From positions 1 through 64,000 of the forward strand of contig NZ_SOGN01000026.1 in assembly GCF_004403395.1 (NCBI RefSeq): DNA of 64,000 nt. The letters run 5' to 3'. This document shows positions 7,486 through 15,671 of this stretch, one piece after another. The translations under genes were made by a program, and so were the position numbers. Positions within the stretch are counted from its first letter, which is position 1. The number at the start of each line of letters is the position of its first letter. The DNA comes from Cryobacterium cheniae (lineage in GTDB: Bacteria > Actinomycetota > Actinomycetes > Actinomycetales > Microbacteriaceae). The notes under the pieces are model-generated. The model was not told where the DNA came from and did no database searches. It was given only the letters and a program-made list of their open reading frames with translations.

Positions 7486-8712
7486 TCAACGGCCGTCTTC
7501 AATTCCGGGTCCGACGTGAACGTTTGCGGCAGCGGCACGCGAACCACCGGGCGCAGGAACCGTCCAGTAAGAACCTGGTGAAGTGCGTTCCTTCTGGATT
7601 CCCGAAATGACCCCGACGCAGATGCGTTCCTTCACCCACGCTCCCGCACGCCCGGACAACTGGAGCCTCTTTGGAACGTCGTCCTTGCCCACGTGTTGAA
7701 TGAATCCACTGCGTCGTCCGAGACTGAGGCATCGAATGAAGAAACCGATGGACAGTGCGGTGTACGGCTCGGAGCGAAGGTAGGCCAACGCGGTGACGGC
7801 GGCATGGCCGCCCATCGGAGCAGCTACCGCGCACCCCATGCGCAGATGATTCCCCGCGCCGCCTTGCACGCTGACGGAGTCTCCGGCTCCGATGATGTTG
7901 GGATACTCCTGGTGCTGCAGAGTTTCCGAGACCAGCAGCCTCCCCGCGGCATCCACAGCCAGAGCGCTCTCGCACGCCAGCGCGGGCACCGTGAAGGACC
8001 CGGCCCAGATCGTCAGGTCGCTTCGAATCTTCCGCCCGCCTTCAAGCCCCACGAAGCCCACGCCCACGTGAACAACGCGCTCGTTCTCGGTGACCTTCAC
8101 GTTGAGGGACGCCAATTTCCTCTTGACGTACTTCCGGCCTCGCTGCGGCATCGAACTCAGCAACTGTCCCGCTGAAAGAAGACTTATGTCCAGCTGAGGG
8201 TTCTGTTCCGAAAGTTCCGATGCCACTTCCACTCCAGTGGCACCGCCGCCGACGATAACAATTCGATTGCCCGGTTCAAGTTTCCGAACGACTTCCCGCA
8301 CCGCAAAAGCGCCCGCGTGAGTTCCCACCGAATGGGAGAAGGCGCCTCCCGGGACCGACGGGGGAGCGCCGCTGCCGACGGCGTAAATCAGGACGTCGTA
8401 CGCCAGGTCGATTGAGCCTTCGGATGCTGCGATCACGATGCTGTTCCGAAGCGGCAGGATTCGGGCGACTTCACCCACGATGACATCGACGTCACGGTGG
8501 AGAACGTGGTCCAGGGGGATAGCGGCAGCGTCCGTGGTTCCGGCTGCCAGTTGGTGGAGTCGGATCCGGTCGATGAAAACCGCCCGCGGGTTGACCATCA
8601 CTATGCTCACGCCGAGTCGTTCAGCCGCTGTGAGCGATGCTTGCAGGCGGTTGGCTGCCAACACGCCGGCATACCCGGCCCCGATAATGGCAACTGTTTT
8701 GGTGGTATTCAT
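7486..8712 (-). CDS. NAD(P)/FAD-dependent oxidoreductase (NDH-2/AIF-like)
   Basis: The 408-residue protein has two dinucleotide-binding motifs: AIIGAGYAGVLAANRL at residues 8-23 for FAD, and IVIVGGGATGVEVASEL near residue 150 for NAD(P)H. A third motif, NIIGAGDSVSVQG, contacts the flavin in the second FAD segment. The C-terminus (VKERICVGVISGIQ, then PGSYWTVP) matches small NDH-2-like dehydrogenases common in actinobacteria. The protein lacks a membrane segment. It is the second gene after the DUF4386 membrane protein (63 bp gap, with AGGA before the ATG), and both are probably controlled by the TetR protein encoded opposite. The likely role is quinone or small-molecule oxidoreduction; the substrate is unknown. 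Confidence 0.88.
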   Translation of the reverse strand: MNTTKTVAIIGAGYAGVLAANRLQASLTAAERLGVSIVMVNPRAVFIDRIRLHQLAAGTTDAAAIPLDHVLHRDVDVIVGEVARILPLRNSIVIAASEGSIDLAYDVLIYAVGSGAPPSVPGGAFSHSVGTHAGAFAVREVVRKLEPGNRIVIVGGGATGVEVASELSEQNPQLDISLLSAGQLLSSMPQRGRKYVKRKLASLNVKVTENERVVHVGVGFVGLEGGRKIRSDLTIWAGSFTVPALACESALAVDAAGRLLVSETLQHQEYPNIIGAGDSVSVQGGAGNHLRMGCAVAAPMGGHAAVTALAYLRSEPYTALSIGFFIRCLSLGRRSGFIQHVGKDDVPKRLQLSGRAGAWVKERICVGVISGIQKERTSPGSYWTVPAPGGSRAAAANVHVGPGIEDGR

Positions 8713-8775
8713 GTCGTCCTATCTTTGGCGGCGGATGCCGGGATGAGCGGGGTAGTGCGCCGACAGTCCCGGCCC

Positions 8776-9498
8776 TTATCGCGCGGCTGCGAGCGGAGTG
8801 GCGGGAGTGGCGGGAGTGGCGAGGATGCTCACCGGCTTGAAGCCCTTGGCGATGAGCCACACGGCGAGAGACAACTCCCACGCGAATACCGGAAGCGCTA
8901 CGACGAGGCCGAGGGTGGAGAACTGGCCATAGAGGCCGAGCATCACGGCGATCGCGGAGAGGCTGATCAACGACCCGCCGACGAGCCCGAGCACGGCGAT
9001 GCCACGGGGCACCAGGCGGGACGTGTACATGAGCCAAGCGAGGAACAGTGAAGCGGCACCGAGGGCGAAGTTCGGTCCGAGCAGGTAAGTCCAGTCGCGC
9101 AGGGCCACGAGCGTGGAGCCGATGGTGGAGAGTGTGGCGGGGTCGGCGTCCAGGCTTCCAGCGAACTGCTGGCGAAGCGAAACAATTGTCAGAAGGCTCA
9201 GAGTCCCGACCAGGATGATCGCTGCCTCCAGCACGCGGGCGGCGACGAACGCCAGCGCTAACCCCTCATGTTGCCGCTTCAGAATCGGGTACAGCGTGAC
9301 GGCGGTCCCGACGGCGGCAATCACCAGGAGCAGTTCGAAGAGCAGGCCGAGGAGGATCGAGCCATCCGGGCCGGCGCCGGTGATGTAATCGCCGACATCT
9401 CGGATCGGACTGTAGAGGGAGGCTCCTACAATTGCGCCCACTTCGGTGAGCAGGAAGAACACACCGGCGATGACGGCGGTCGGTCTGTATAAGTTCAT
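8776..9498 (-). CDS. DUF4386 family integral membrane protein
   Basis: The 240-residue protein has six or so membrane helices. It begins MNLYRPTAVIAGVFFLLTEV and contains the family features of DUF4386: a first helix followed by GASLYSPIRDVGDYI, an acidic/Arg pair in AFVAARVLEAAIILVG, and LGPNFALGAASLFLAWLMY. The start at 9498 follows AAGGGAA; the frame is open further upstream but that part is not family-like and crosses the promoter. The function of DUF4386 is unknown. The C-terminus carries short ATP repeats. It is the first gene of a two-gene unit with the flavoprotein, transcribed from the operator-bearing promoter at 9544-9599. Confidence 0.88.
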   Translation of the reverse strand: MNLYRPTAVIAGVFFLLTEVGAIVGASLYSPIRDVGDYITGAGPDGSILLGLLFELLLVIAAVGTAVTLYPILKRQHEGLALAFVAARVLEAAIILVGTLSLLTIVSLRQQFAGSLDADPATLSTIGSTLVALRDWTYLLGPNFALGAASLFLAWLMYTSRLVPRGIAVLGLVGGSLISLSAIAVMLGLYGQFSTLGLVVALPVFAWELSLAVWLIAKGFKPVSILATPATPATPLAAAR

Positions 9499-9543
9499 GA
9501 CGTTCCCTTCGGATTGGAGTGGGTGGTAAGCAGTCGGAATGAA

Positions 9544-9599
9544 GTGTACGACGTACGCCTCTTCGTGGCAGTGTAGGGTGTACCCCGTACACTTGTCAA
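9544..9599 (-). promoter_or_regulatory. Promoter of the DUF4386-oxidoreductase unit with two TetR-type operators
   Basis: On the minus strand TTGACA (9599-9594) and TACACT (9575-9570) are separated by 18 bases. The perfect inverted repeat GTGTAC-CCC-GTACAC (9578-9592) fills the spacer, and a second, near-perfect copy GTGTAC-GAC-GTACGC (9544-9558) lies just past the expected transcription start. Repressor bound here would block the promoter. The region is shared with the divergent TetR gene, so autoregulation is likely. Confidence 0.75.
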
Positions 9600-9631
9600 T
9601 AAATGACGGTCTGCGGCATTGGAAGGACTCA

Positions 9632-10345
9632 TTGGGCCAGCAAACTGAAGTCCCGAGGCGGGTGCGGTTGAACCGCGAGCGTGTGCTCGAGGCGGCCGTC
9701 ACCCTTGCGGATGAGATCGGCATCGATGCGCTGAGCATGCGTCGACTCGCACAGGAGTTGGGCGTCGTGCCCATGGCGCTGTACAAACACGTCGCCGACA
9801 AGGAGGACCTGCTCGATGGAATGGTCGAGGACATCGTTCGAGAGATCGACCCTCCCGCTCTCGACACCGGCTGGCAGGACGCCATCCGGCGACGTGTGTT
9901 GTCTGCCAGGAGCGCCCTCCAACGTCATCGCTGGGCACGCCAGGCCATCGAGTCGCGGATAAAACCGACGCCCGCCGTGTTGGAATACCAGGACTCGTTC
10001 GCTGGCATCTTCCTGGCCGGTGGGTTCACCCCCGACCTGGCCCACCACGTGATGCACGCGCTCGGCGGCCGGATGTGGGGATTCACACAGGAGCTGTTCG
10101 ATGGTTCAGCCAATCCGAAAGCCGATGCCCAACCGCTGGCGAGCCCCGACGCTCAGGCGGAGCTGTTCGCGCACATGGCCGCGCTCTACCCAAACATCGT
10201 GACGATCGCCAGAGCGACACCGCACGACAACGACTCTGTTGTCGGACGCGGCTGCGATGACCAATTCGAGTTCGAGTTCGCGCTCGATCTGCTGCTGGAC
10301 GGATTTGAACAACTTCATCGGCGGGGATGGACGTCCGCGCGATAG
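9632..10345 (+). CDS. TetR family transcriptional regulator (TetR class, C-terminal domain type 1)
   Basis: The 237-residue protein starts at TTG 9632, preceded by AAGGA. Residues 10-60 form the TetR helix-turn-helix (LNRERVLEAAVTLADEIG, then SMRRLAQELGVVPMALYKHV), and the rest fits the tetracycline-repressor type ligand domain with HVMHALGGRMWGFTQELF and a FEFALDLLLDGF helix near the end. It is divergent from the DUF4386 gene; two operator-like inverted repeats lie between them. By family knowledge it represses the divergent unit until a small hydrophobic ligand binds. The ligand is unknown. Confidence 0.92.
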   Translation: MGQQTEVPRRVRLNRERVLEAAVTLADEIGIDALSMRRLAQELGVVPMALYKHVADKEDLLDGMVEDIVREIDPPALDTGWQDAIRRRVLSARSALQRHRWARQAIESRIKPTPAVLEYQDSFAGIFLAGGFTPDLAHHVMHALGGRMWGFTQELFDGSANPKADAQPLASPDAQAELFAHMAALYPNIVTIARATPHDNDSVVGRGCDDQFEFEFALDLLLDGFEQLHRRGWTSAR

Positions 10346-10390
10346 CTCGATGGTGCGGGCGACGCCCGAGCCGACGTCGGCAAAGGTCAA

Positions 10391-10448
10391 CTCGTTCCAC
10401 GATGAATGGCCGCCGAGATTTCGGAAACCATTCATCGTTTTCCGGGGC
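10391..10448. terminator. Hairpin between convergent genes; copy B of the 57-bp repeat
   Basis: The outer stem ACGATGAATGG/CCATTCATCGT (11 pairs) surrounds a small inner stem CCGA/TCGG, followed by TTTTCC on the plus strand. It matches 3961-4017 over its whole length, and two base pairs of the stem differ between the copies on both arms, so the pairing is kept. It lies 46 bp after the TetR stop and before the converging IclR gene, as a two-way terminator would. Confidence 0.65.
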
Positions 10449-10615
10449 AGGCAACGAGAGCTTGTGGCGCCCGGTCCGCCCGCCGAACCGTGAGTTCGGC
10501 CCCCTTTCCGTGAGTTTTCAGGGGCGTTACTCACAGTTCGGCGAATCTTCAGGTCGCCGCGGGGCGGGAGCGACCGCTGGCGGGCGCCTAAACGTGGCCG
10601 CCTGCACACGGGCGC

Positions 10616-11413
10616 CTAGACGCGAGCGCGCTGCAGGGACTGGGTGATGCGGCTGGCTTCCTCGAGTAGCAGCTGGCCGAGCATCTCGCGTCGATCCGGC
10701 GTGAAACGACGCTCAATTCCGGTCAGTGACAGCGCCCAGCCGGGCTGGCCGGACCGGTCGAAGATCGCCGCGCCCATGCCCCAGCTGCCCTCCAGGATGA
10801 GCCCCGGGTTGACCGAATAGCCGGTGATCCGGATCTGCTCCAGATTGGCCCGGATGGCCTGGGGCGAGTGGTTCTCGCCCCAGCGTTCGACGAAGGCGGC
10901 GTCCTGCACGAGGAGCTGCTCGATCTCGGGCTCCGGCAGGTAGGCGAGAATGGCCAGCCCCGCCGACGCGACCCCGAGCGGCAGACGGAGCCCCTCGTGC
11001 AGCACGAAGGACCGAATCGGAAAACTGCCCTCCTCGCGCAGCAGACAGACGGTTTCCGCGCCGCGCCGGATGGAGAGGAACGCGCTTTCGCCGGTCTCCT
11101 CCGTGAGTCGGAGCAGGCTCGGCCGCGCCAACTCCTCGATCGGGTAGCGGTGTGCGGCGACTGTGCCCATCACGAAGATCTCCGGCCCGTAGTGCCAGGT
11201 GTGCCGGACCGGGTCATGGTCGAGCAGGCCCGCGGCGGCCAGAGAACTCAGCAGCCGGTGCACGGTAGGGCGGGTCAGCCCGGAATCCCGCACGATCTCG
11301 GCCAGGGGAGTCCCGGCGGGATTGCGCCCCACGAGCTGCAGGATGCGGGCGATCCGGGTGACCACCTGGGCTCCCTGCACGGGCACGGACTGATGACGTG
11401 TGATGCCGGTCAT
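10616..11413 (-). CDS. IclR family transcriptional regulator
   Basis: The 265-residue protein has the IclR layout: an N-terminal winged helix-turn-helix (VVTRIARILQLVGRNPAGTP, then SGLTRPTVHRLLSSLAAAGL) and a GAF-like effector domain with LTEETGESAFLSIRRGAE, GLRLPLGVASAGLAILAYL and the C-terminal ALSLTGIERRFTPDRRE. It is divergent from the 3-oxoacid CoA-transferase genes with 177 bp between starts, and two TCCA-N5-TGGA sites lie in that gap. IclR proteins of this kind (PcaR/PcaU types) often control beta-ketoadipate genes, so control of the neighbours is the likely role. Confidence 0.93.
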   Translation of the reverse strand: MTGITRHQSVPVQGAQVVTRIARILQLVGRNPAGTPLAEIVRDSGLTRPTVHRLLSSLAAAGLLDHDPVRHTWHYGPEIFVMGTVAAHRYPIEELARPSLLRLTEETGESAFLSIRRGAETVCLLREEGSFPIRSFVLHEGLRLPLGVASAGLAILAYLPEPEIEQLLVQDAAFVERWGENHSPQAIRANLEQIRITGYSVNPGLILEGSWGMGAAIFDRSGQPGWALSLTGIERRFTPDRREMLGQLLLEEASRITQSLQRARV

Positions 11414-11425
11414 GGGCGACTCCTG

Positions 11426-11438
11426 TCCATAATGTGGA
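11426..11438. promoter_or_regulatory. Operator-like site TCCA-N5-TGGA, proximal to the IclR gene
   Basis: The imperfect palindrome TCCATAATGTGGA sits 13 bp upstream of the IclR start. Its surroundings (TCCTGTCCATAATGTGGATG) recur in almost the same form 120 bp away at 11541-11560, as expected for two binding sites of one regulator. Confidence 0.6.
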
Positions 11439-11545
11439 TGAAAGCAAGACTAGTGTTCATGCCGTGGATACCCAATGAATCAGGCCTGATCGCCGTGATT
11501 GACAGCTCCGCGGGAAGCCACCTAACATGACGGACAGATGTCCTG

Positions 11546-11558
11546 TCCACAAAATGGA
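11546..11558. promoter_or_regulatory. Operator-like site TCCA-N5-TGGA, proximal to the CoA-transferase genes
   Basis: TCCACAAAATGGA shares the arms and flanks of the site at 11426-11438 (TCCTGTCC before, ATRAA after) and lies 33 bp before the start of the CoA-transferase subunit A gene. Probable IclR-type binding site. Confidence 0.6.
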
Positions 11559-11590
11559 TAAATTCACGGATGCTCAACGAGGAGAATTCC

Positions 11591-12307
11591 ATGACCAAGG
11601 TCCGGTCCAGCGCAAGCGAAGCTCTCGGCGACGTCCTCCGCGACGGCATGACACTGGCCGTCGGGGGCTTCGGTCTCAGCGGCATCCCGGCCGACCTGAT
11701 CGACGCCGTGCGGGCATCCGGTGTGAAAGATCTCACCGTGGTGTCCAACAACATGGGCGTCGACGGCAAGGGCCTCGGCGTGCTGCTCGAGGCCGGGCAG
11801 GTGCGACGCGTGATCGCCTCCTATGTGGGCGAGAACAAGCTCTTCGCCGAGCAACTGCTCGACGGCCGGCTCGAGGTGGAGTTCAGCCCGCAGGGCACCC
11901 TGGCGGAGCGGCTGCGCGCCGGCGGGGCCGGCATCCCCGCGTTCTACACGAAAACCGGCGTGGGAACCCTGATCGCCGAGGGCAAGCCGCTGGCCGATTT
12001 CGACGGGGAGACCTACCTGCAGGAACGGGCGATCATCGCGGATGTCTCCCTCGTGCACGCCTATCGGGCCGACACCGAGGGCAATCTCGTCTACCGCTAC
12101 ACCGCCCGCAACTTCAACCCGGTGGTGGCGACCGCCGGCCGCGTGACGATCGCCGAGGCGGAGGTGATCGTGCCGCGTGGCGAGATCGATCCGCACGACG
12201 TGGTGACGCCAGGGGTGTTCGTGCAGCGGCTGGTGCAGGCCTCGAATCGGATCAAGGACATCGAGCAGCGCACGGTGCGCCCGCGCCCCGCGGCCGTGCC
12301 GTCCTGA
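11591..12307 (+). CDS. 3-oxoacid CoA-transferase, subunit A
   Basis: The subunit (238 residues) belongs to the family that moves CoA from succinyl-CoA to a 3-oxoacid such as 3-oxoadipate or acetoacetate. The N-terminal [20 protein letters not shown] carries the glycine-rich CoA-transferase motif, and [39 protein letters not shown] and [16 protein letters not shown] are typical of subunit A (PcaI/ScoA). ATG 11591 is preceded by AGGAGA. Subunit B follows 64 bp downstream. The divergent IclR regulator favours a role in aromatic or ketone-body breakdown, but sequence alone does not separate the 3-oxoadipate from the acetoacetate enzyme. Confidence 0.93.
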   Translation: MTKVRSSASEALGDVLRDGMTLAVGGFGLSGIPADLIDAVRASGVKDLTVVSNNMGVDGKGLGVLLEAGQVRRVIASYVGENKLFAEQLLDGRLEVEFSPQGTLAERLRAGGAGIPAFYTKTGVGTLIAEGKPLADFDGETYLQERAIIADVSLVHAYRADTEGNLVYRYTARNFNPVVATAGRVTIAEAEVIVPRGEIDPHDVVTPGVFVQRLVQASNRIKDIEQRTVRPRPAAVPS

Positions 12308-12371
12308 CGGTCCCGCGCCTCCGAAACCCACCGACTTCACCGACGACCCACCGACTGCAAGGAGTCAGACC

Positions 12372-13046
12372 ATGGCATGGACGCGCGATGAGATGGCCGC
12401 GATCGCGGCCGAGGAACTGAGCGACGGCGACTACGTGAACCTGGGCATCGGCATCCCGACGCTCGTCGCGAACAACCTGCCGGAGGGCGTGCAGGTGACG
12501 CTGCAGAGCGAGAACGGGCTGCTCGGCATGGGCCCGTTCCCGTTCGAGGGCGAGGAGGATGCCGACCTCATCAACGCCGGCAAGCAGACCGTCACGGTGC
12601 AGCCCGGCGGTTCGATCTTCGACTCCTCGGCCTCGTTCGGCATGATTCGCGGCGGTCACATCCAGGTGGCCATTCTCGGCGCCATGCAGGTCTCGGGCCG
12701 GGGCGACCTGGCCAACTGGACCATCCCGGGAAAGATGGTCAAGGGGATGGGCGGCGCGATGGACCTCGTCGCCGGAACGCCCCGCGTGATCGTGCTCACC
12801 GAGCACACGGCGCGGGACGGCTCGGCGAAAATCGTCGACGAGTGCACCCTCCCTCTGACCGGTCTGAAGGTCGTCGACCGGATCATCTCCGACATTGCCG
12901 TCTTCGATGTGACGGATGCCGGACTCCTGCTGCGGCGGCTGGCTCCCGGCGTCACCGTCGAGGAGGTCCGGGCCACGACAGAGCCGGACTTCACCGTCAC
13001 CGTCGACGTCGACCTGAACGCCGACCTGAACGGGGCGACCGCCTGA
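12372..13046 (+). CDS. 3-oxoacid CoA-transferase, subunit B
   Basis: The 224-residue subunit carries the catalytic glutamate in the signature [14 protein letters not shown] (Glu47), which forms the glutamyl-CoA thioester during transfer. [20 protein letters not shown] and [20 protein letters not shown] are further family landmarks, and [14 protein letters not shown] lies near the end as usual. ATG 12372 follows AAGGAG. It forms a heteromer with subunit A, encoded just upstream in the same unit. The downstream gene converges on it with 46 bp between the stops. Confidence 0.94.
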   Translation: MAWTRDEMAAIAAEELSDGDYVNLGIGIPTLVANNLPEGVQVTLQSENGLLGMGPFPFEGEEDADLINAGKQTVTVQPGGSIFDSSASFGMIRGGHIQVAILGAMQVSGRGDLANWTIPGKMVKGMGGAMDLVAGTPRVIVLTEHTARDGSAKIVDECTLPLTGLKVVDRIISDIAVFDVTDAGLLLRRLAPGVTVEEVRATTEPDFTVTVDVDLNADLNGATA

Positions 13047-13092
13047 GCCGGACCGGCACGGAGTTCCGCTCCTGAAAGGCCCCAGGCGCGCG

Positions 13093-13926
13093 TTACCCCG
13101 CGTGAGCGCGGGCGAAGGCGGATGCCGCGGCAACCTGCTCCGGCGTCGGGCGCACCCCGGTATAGCGCTCGAATTGTTCCGCCGCCTGGAGCGCGATGAC
13201 CTCGGCTCCCGTGATCACGGTTTTCCCTGCCGCACGCGCGGCGAGGATGAGCGGCGTCTCGGCGGGCAATGCCACAACGTCGAACACGGTGGTCGCGTCG
13301 GCGATCGTCTCAGCGGAATAGGACAGGTCGTTCGCCTCGGCCCCGCCCGTCATCCCGATCGGGGTGACGTTGACGAGCAGCGGCGCGGTGAGACCGGCCG
13401 GCTCGGCCGCCCAACGGTAGCCGAGCTCGGCGGCGAGCGCCTGCCCCCTGGCTTCGTTCCGGGCGATCAGGGTGCCGTGCTCGAACCCGGAATCGCGAAA
13501 GGCGGCGGCGACGGCCTTCGCCATCCCGCCGCTGCCGCGAAGCAGGAACGGGGTGGCCGGATCGATGCCGCGCGCTCGAATCAGATCGGCGGCGGCGATG
13601 TAGTCGGTGTTCGAGGCCCGCAGACATCCGTCGTCGTTGACGATCGTGTTGATCGACGCGATGGCGCTCGCCGAGGCGTCCATTTCGTCCACCAGCGCGA
13701 TGACGTCTTCCTTGAAGGGCATCGAGACGGAGCAGCCACGGATGCCCAGCGCACGCACCCCGCCGATCGCGGCGGCGAGATTCGTCGTGGTGAACGCCTT
13801 GTAGACGAAATCGAGCCCCAGCTCCGCGTAGAGGTAGTTGTGGAAGCGCGTGCCGAAATTGCTGGGCCGGGCGGCGAGGGAAATGCACATGCGGGTGTCT
13901 TTGTTGAGCAGGGGTTGCAGGGTCAT
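13093..13926 (-). CDS. Shikimate-5-dehydrogenase-like protein (SDH-L, HI_0607 type)
   Basis: The 277-residue protein resembles AroE but not the biosynthetic enzyme. It begins with LNKDTRMCISLAARPSNFGT, followed by FHNYLYAELGLDFVYKAF; the Ser-x-Ser shikimate-binding motif of AroE is replaced by PSN, while the lysine in SVSMPFKE and the NTDYIAA segment are kept. This pattern matches the SDH-L subfamily known from Haemophilus HI_0607, which binds shikimate poorly. The cofactor motif reads GSGGMAKAVAAAF. Its real substrate is unknown. It converges on the CoA-transferase genes; a role near quinate or aromatic catabolism is possible but only inferred from position. Confidence 0.85.
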   Translation of the reverse strand: MTLQPLLNKDTRMCISLAARPSNFGTRFHNYLYAELGLDFVYKAFTTTNLAAAIGGVRALGIRGCSVSMPFKEDVIALVDEMDASASAIASINTIVNDDGCLRASNTDYIAAADLIRARGIDPATPFLLRGSGGMAKAVAAAFRDSGFEHGTLIARNEARGQALAAELGYRWAAEPAGLTAPLLVNVTPIGMTGGAEANDLSYSAETIADATTVFDVVALPAETPLILAARAAGKTVITGAEVIALQAAEQFERYTGVRPTPEQVAAASAFARAHAG

Positions 13927-13986
13927 GGTTTCCAGCTTAGGAGCGCGAACGGGAACCCCTGCAACCCTGAACTCCTGCGGGGCCGC

Positions 13987-15486
13987 TCACGCCCACAGGC
14001 TGATGCCGAGCTGGAGGCGCGCGTCGCGGCCCAGCACAGCCTGCCCCATCAGCGGGATGGGGACCGGCAGCTGCCACTGCCCGTCGGCGGACTTTCCTGG
14101 TGCCCAGTCGAGCTCGTTGGGCAGTTCTGCCTGTTCGGCGATCCGGCCGACCAGGGTGCTGTTCCACTCCCAGGTCACGCTTCTGGCCGCGCCGTTGTCG
14201 TTCACCTCGACGTCGACGATGAGCGTGTCCTGCCAGTCCGCGATCTGCTCGAGATGGTCCCCGAATCCGAGGATGCCGCCCGTTTCCTTGAGCGAGATGA
14301 TCTTGAGGTCGAGGGCGTAGCGGCATTTGCGCACGTTCTTCGGCTGCAGGAAGATCGTCAGCAGCGGCAACGGTGACATGGGCCCGGAAATGCCCTTCTC
14401 CGTGGCGTTCAAATCAATCGGGCAATAGTGATCGGCCGTTTGCTCATGAATCAACACGGGCACGCCACGGATGGCCAGCCTGGCCTCGCCCTGCCAGATA
14501 CGGTCCTTGCGATCGAGCTCCAGCCCGTGCAGGCCGACCTCCACCCGCAACCCGCCGAACAGGAAGCGGGAGAGATTCTGGTACGTTTCCTCGGAATTGA
14601 CCAGGCCGTATCGACCCGAGTGGGAGCGGTGGATGTAAGCCCGTGCGGCCCCGTAAACGTAGGCGTTGCGGACCGCGACCAGGCCATCGCTCTGCACGCC
14701 CATGACCGCGGACGACAGCCCGGCGGCCACGGAATAGTCCCGCGAATTCGTGCCGACGATGCTCAGGATGCGGGAGGGTGGGAAAGTGCCCACCATGCGC
14801 CTGGGGTCCCACCGGCCCGTCTTCGGGTCGGTCTCCCGGGCGAAGTCGTGGCCGTCCGGAAGCATGTATTCCTGCATGTGCCGGGGGGCGAAGATATCGC
14901 TGCCCAGCGGGCCGAACCGGTCCATGATCCAGCCGCCGATCGGCCCACCCAGCTCGGGGGAGATGCCTCCATGCGGGGTTCCGATCGTGCAGAGCTTCGA
15001 CACGGCTTCGGCGGGGTCGGCCAGTTCGCGCTGCAGGGCGGTGCGGCAGATCAGCCCACCCATGGAGTGGGCCACGAGGTAGACCGGTGGTGCGCCGCGG
15101 GTCTTGGCCCGCACCAGGTCGATGAAATCGACGAGCCCCTTGGCCGCGCGGCCGATGTCGTACGATTGCGGCTCGACGCCGAATGTGCCCGCCGCGGCGT
15201 CGTAGAACCGGTAGATCCAGACGGAGTCCGGTTCCAGCGAGCCAGGATCGGCATTGATCAGGACGTTCTGCTGGCTGCCGGCCACTTCGATCCGGTACTG
15301 CTGGTCCTTGACCAGTCGCAGCAGCGGACCCTCGTACTGATAGAACCTCGGCTGCCCGCCGGCCCCCACCCGCACATGGGTCGAGCCCTCGTTGAAACCG
15401 TAGAACGGATCATCTGCCGCGTCGTCCATGGCATTCTGGCCGCCGGCAAAACCACGCACATAGATGACGGGGTAGCGCTCGCTCAT
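13987..15486 (-). CDS. Large alpha/beta-hydrolase (lipase/esterase-like)
   Basis: The 499-residue protein opens with YPVIYVRGFAGG, the oxyanion-side strand and loop of alpha/beta-hydrolases, and has the nucleophile elbow VYLVAHSMGGLICR near residue 165, followed by LCTIGTPHGG, as in PGAP1-like lipases. The last 190 residues form a separate beta-rich domain (LRVEVGLHGLELDRKDRIWQ and later) of unknown function. There is no signal peptide, so it acts inside the cell or is exported by another route. ATG 15486 follows GGAGA; an ATG five codons upstream lacks such a site. Its substrate is unknown. Confidence 0.8.
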   Translation of the reverse strand: MSERYPVIYVRGFAGGQNAMDDAADDPFYGFNEGSTHVRVGAGGQPRFYQYEGPLLRLVKDQQYRIEVAGSQQNVLINADPGSLEPDSVWIYRFYDAAAGTFGVEPQSYDIGRAAKGLVDFIDLVRAKTRGAPPVYLVAHSMGGLICRTALQRELADPAEAVSKLCTIGTPHGGISPELGGPIGGWIMDRFGPLGSDIFAPRHMQEYMLPDGHDFARETDPKTGRWDPRRMVGTFPPSRILSIVGTNSRDYSVAAGLSSAVMGVQSDGLVAVRNAYVYGAARAYIHRSHSGRYGLVNSEETYQNLSRFLFGGLRVEVGLHGLELDRKDRIWQGEARLAIRGVPVLIHEQTADHYCPIDLNATEKGISGPMSPLPLLTIFLQPKNVRKCRYALDLKIISLKETGGILGFGDHLEQIADWQDTLIVDVEVNDNGAARSVTWEWNSTLVGRIAEQAELPNELDWAPGKSADGQWQLPVPIPLMGQAVLGRDARLQLGISLWA

Positions 15487-15671
15487 CGGGTCTCCATTCA
15501 TGTCACGCTTTGCGGCAGGGCCCAGTGCCGGTCAGGGTGACACGACCGGAGGCGGACGGCAAGAGTGCGACGGTTCTGCGCCAGACAACAACCGCACTGC
15601 GCGCTGGGACAAACGGGCCGGGCATCCGCTGGATAGGTTCAGAGAACTACCGGACTCAAAGTGGAGGACCC

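Noticed and set aside
9499-9885. N-terminal extension of the DUF4386 protein to 9885
   Set aside because: The extension would cross the promoter and the TetR gene and is not hydrophobic or family-like; ATG 9498 has a good ribosome binding site.
3832-10448. tRNA-Ser as attachment site of an integrated element with a duplicated 3' end
   Set aside because: I looked for a second copy of the tRNA 3' end (GGTTCAAATCCCACCGGTACC) downstream to 10.6 kb and found none, and no integrase gene is present; only the hairpin repeat is shared.
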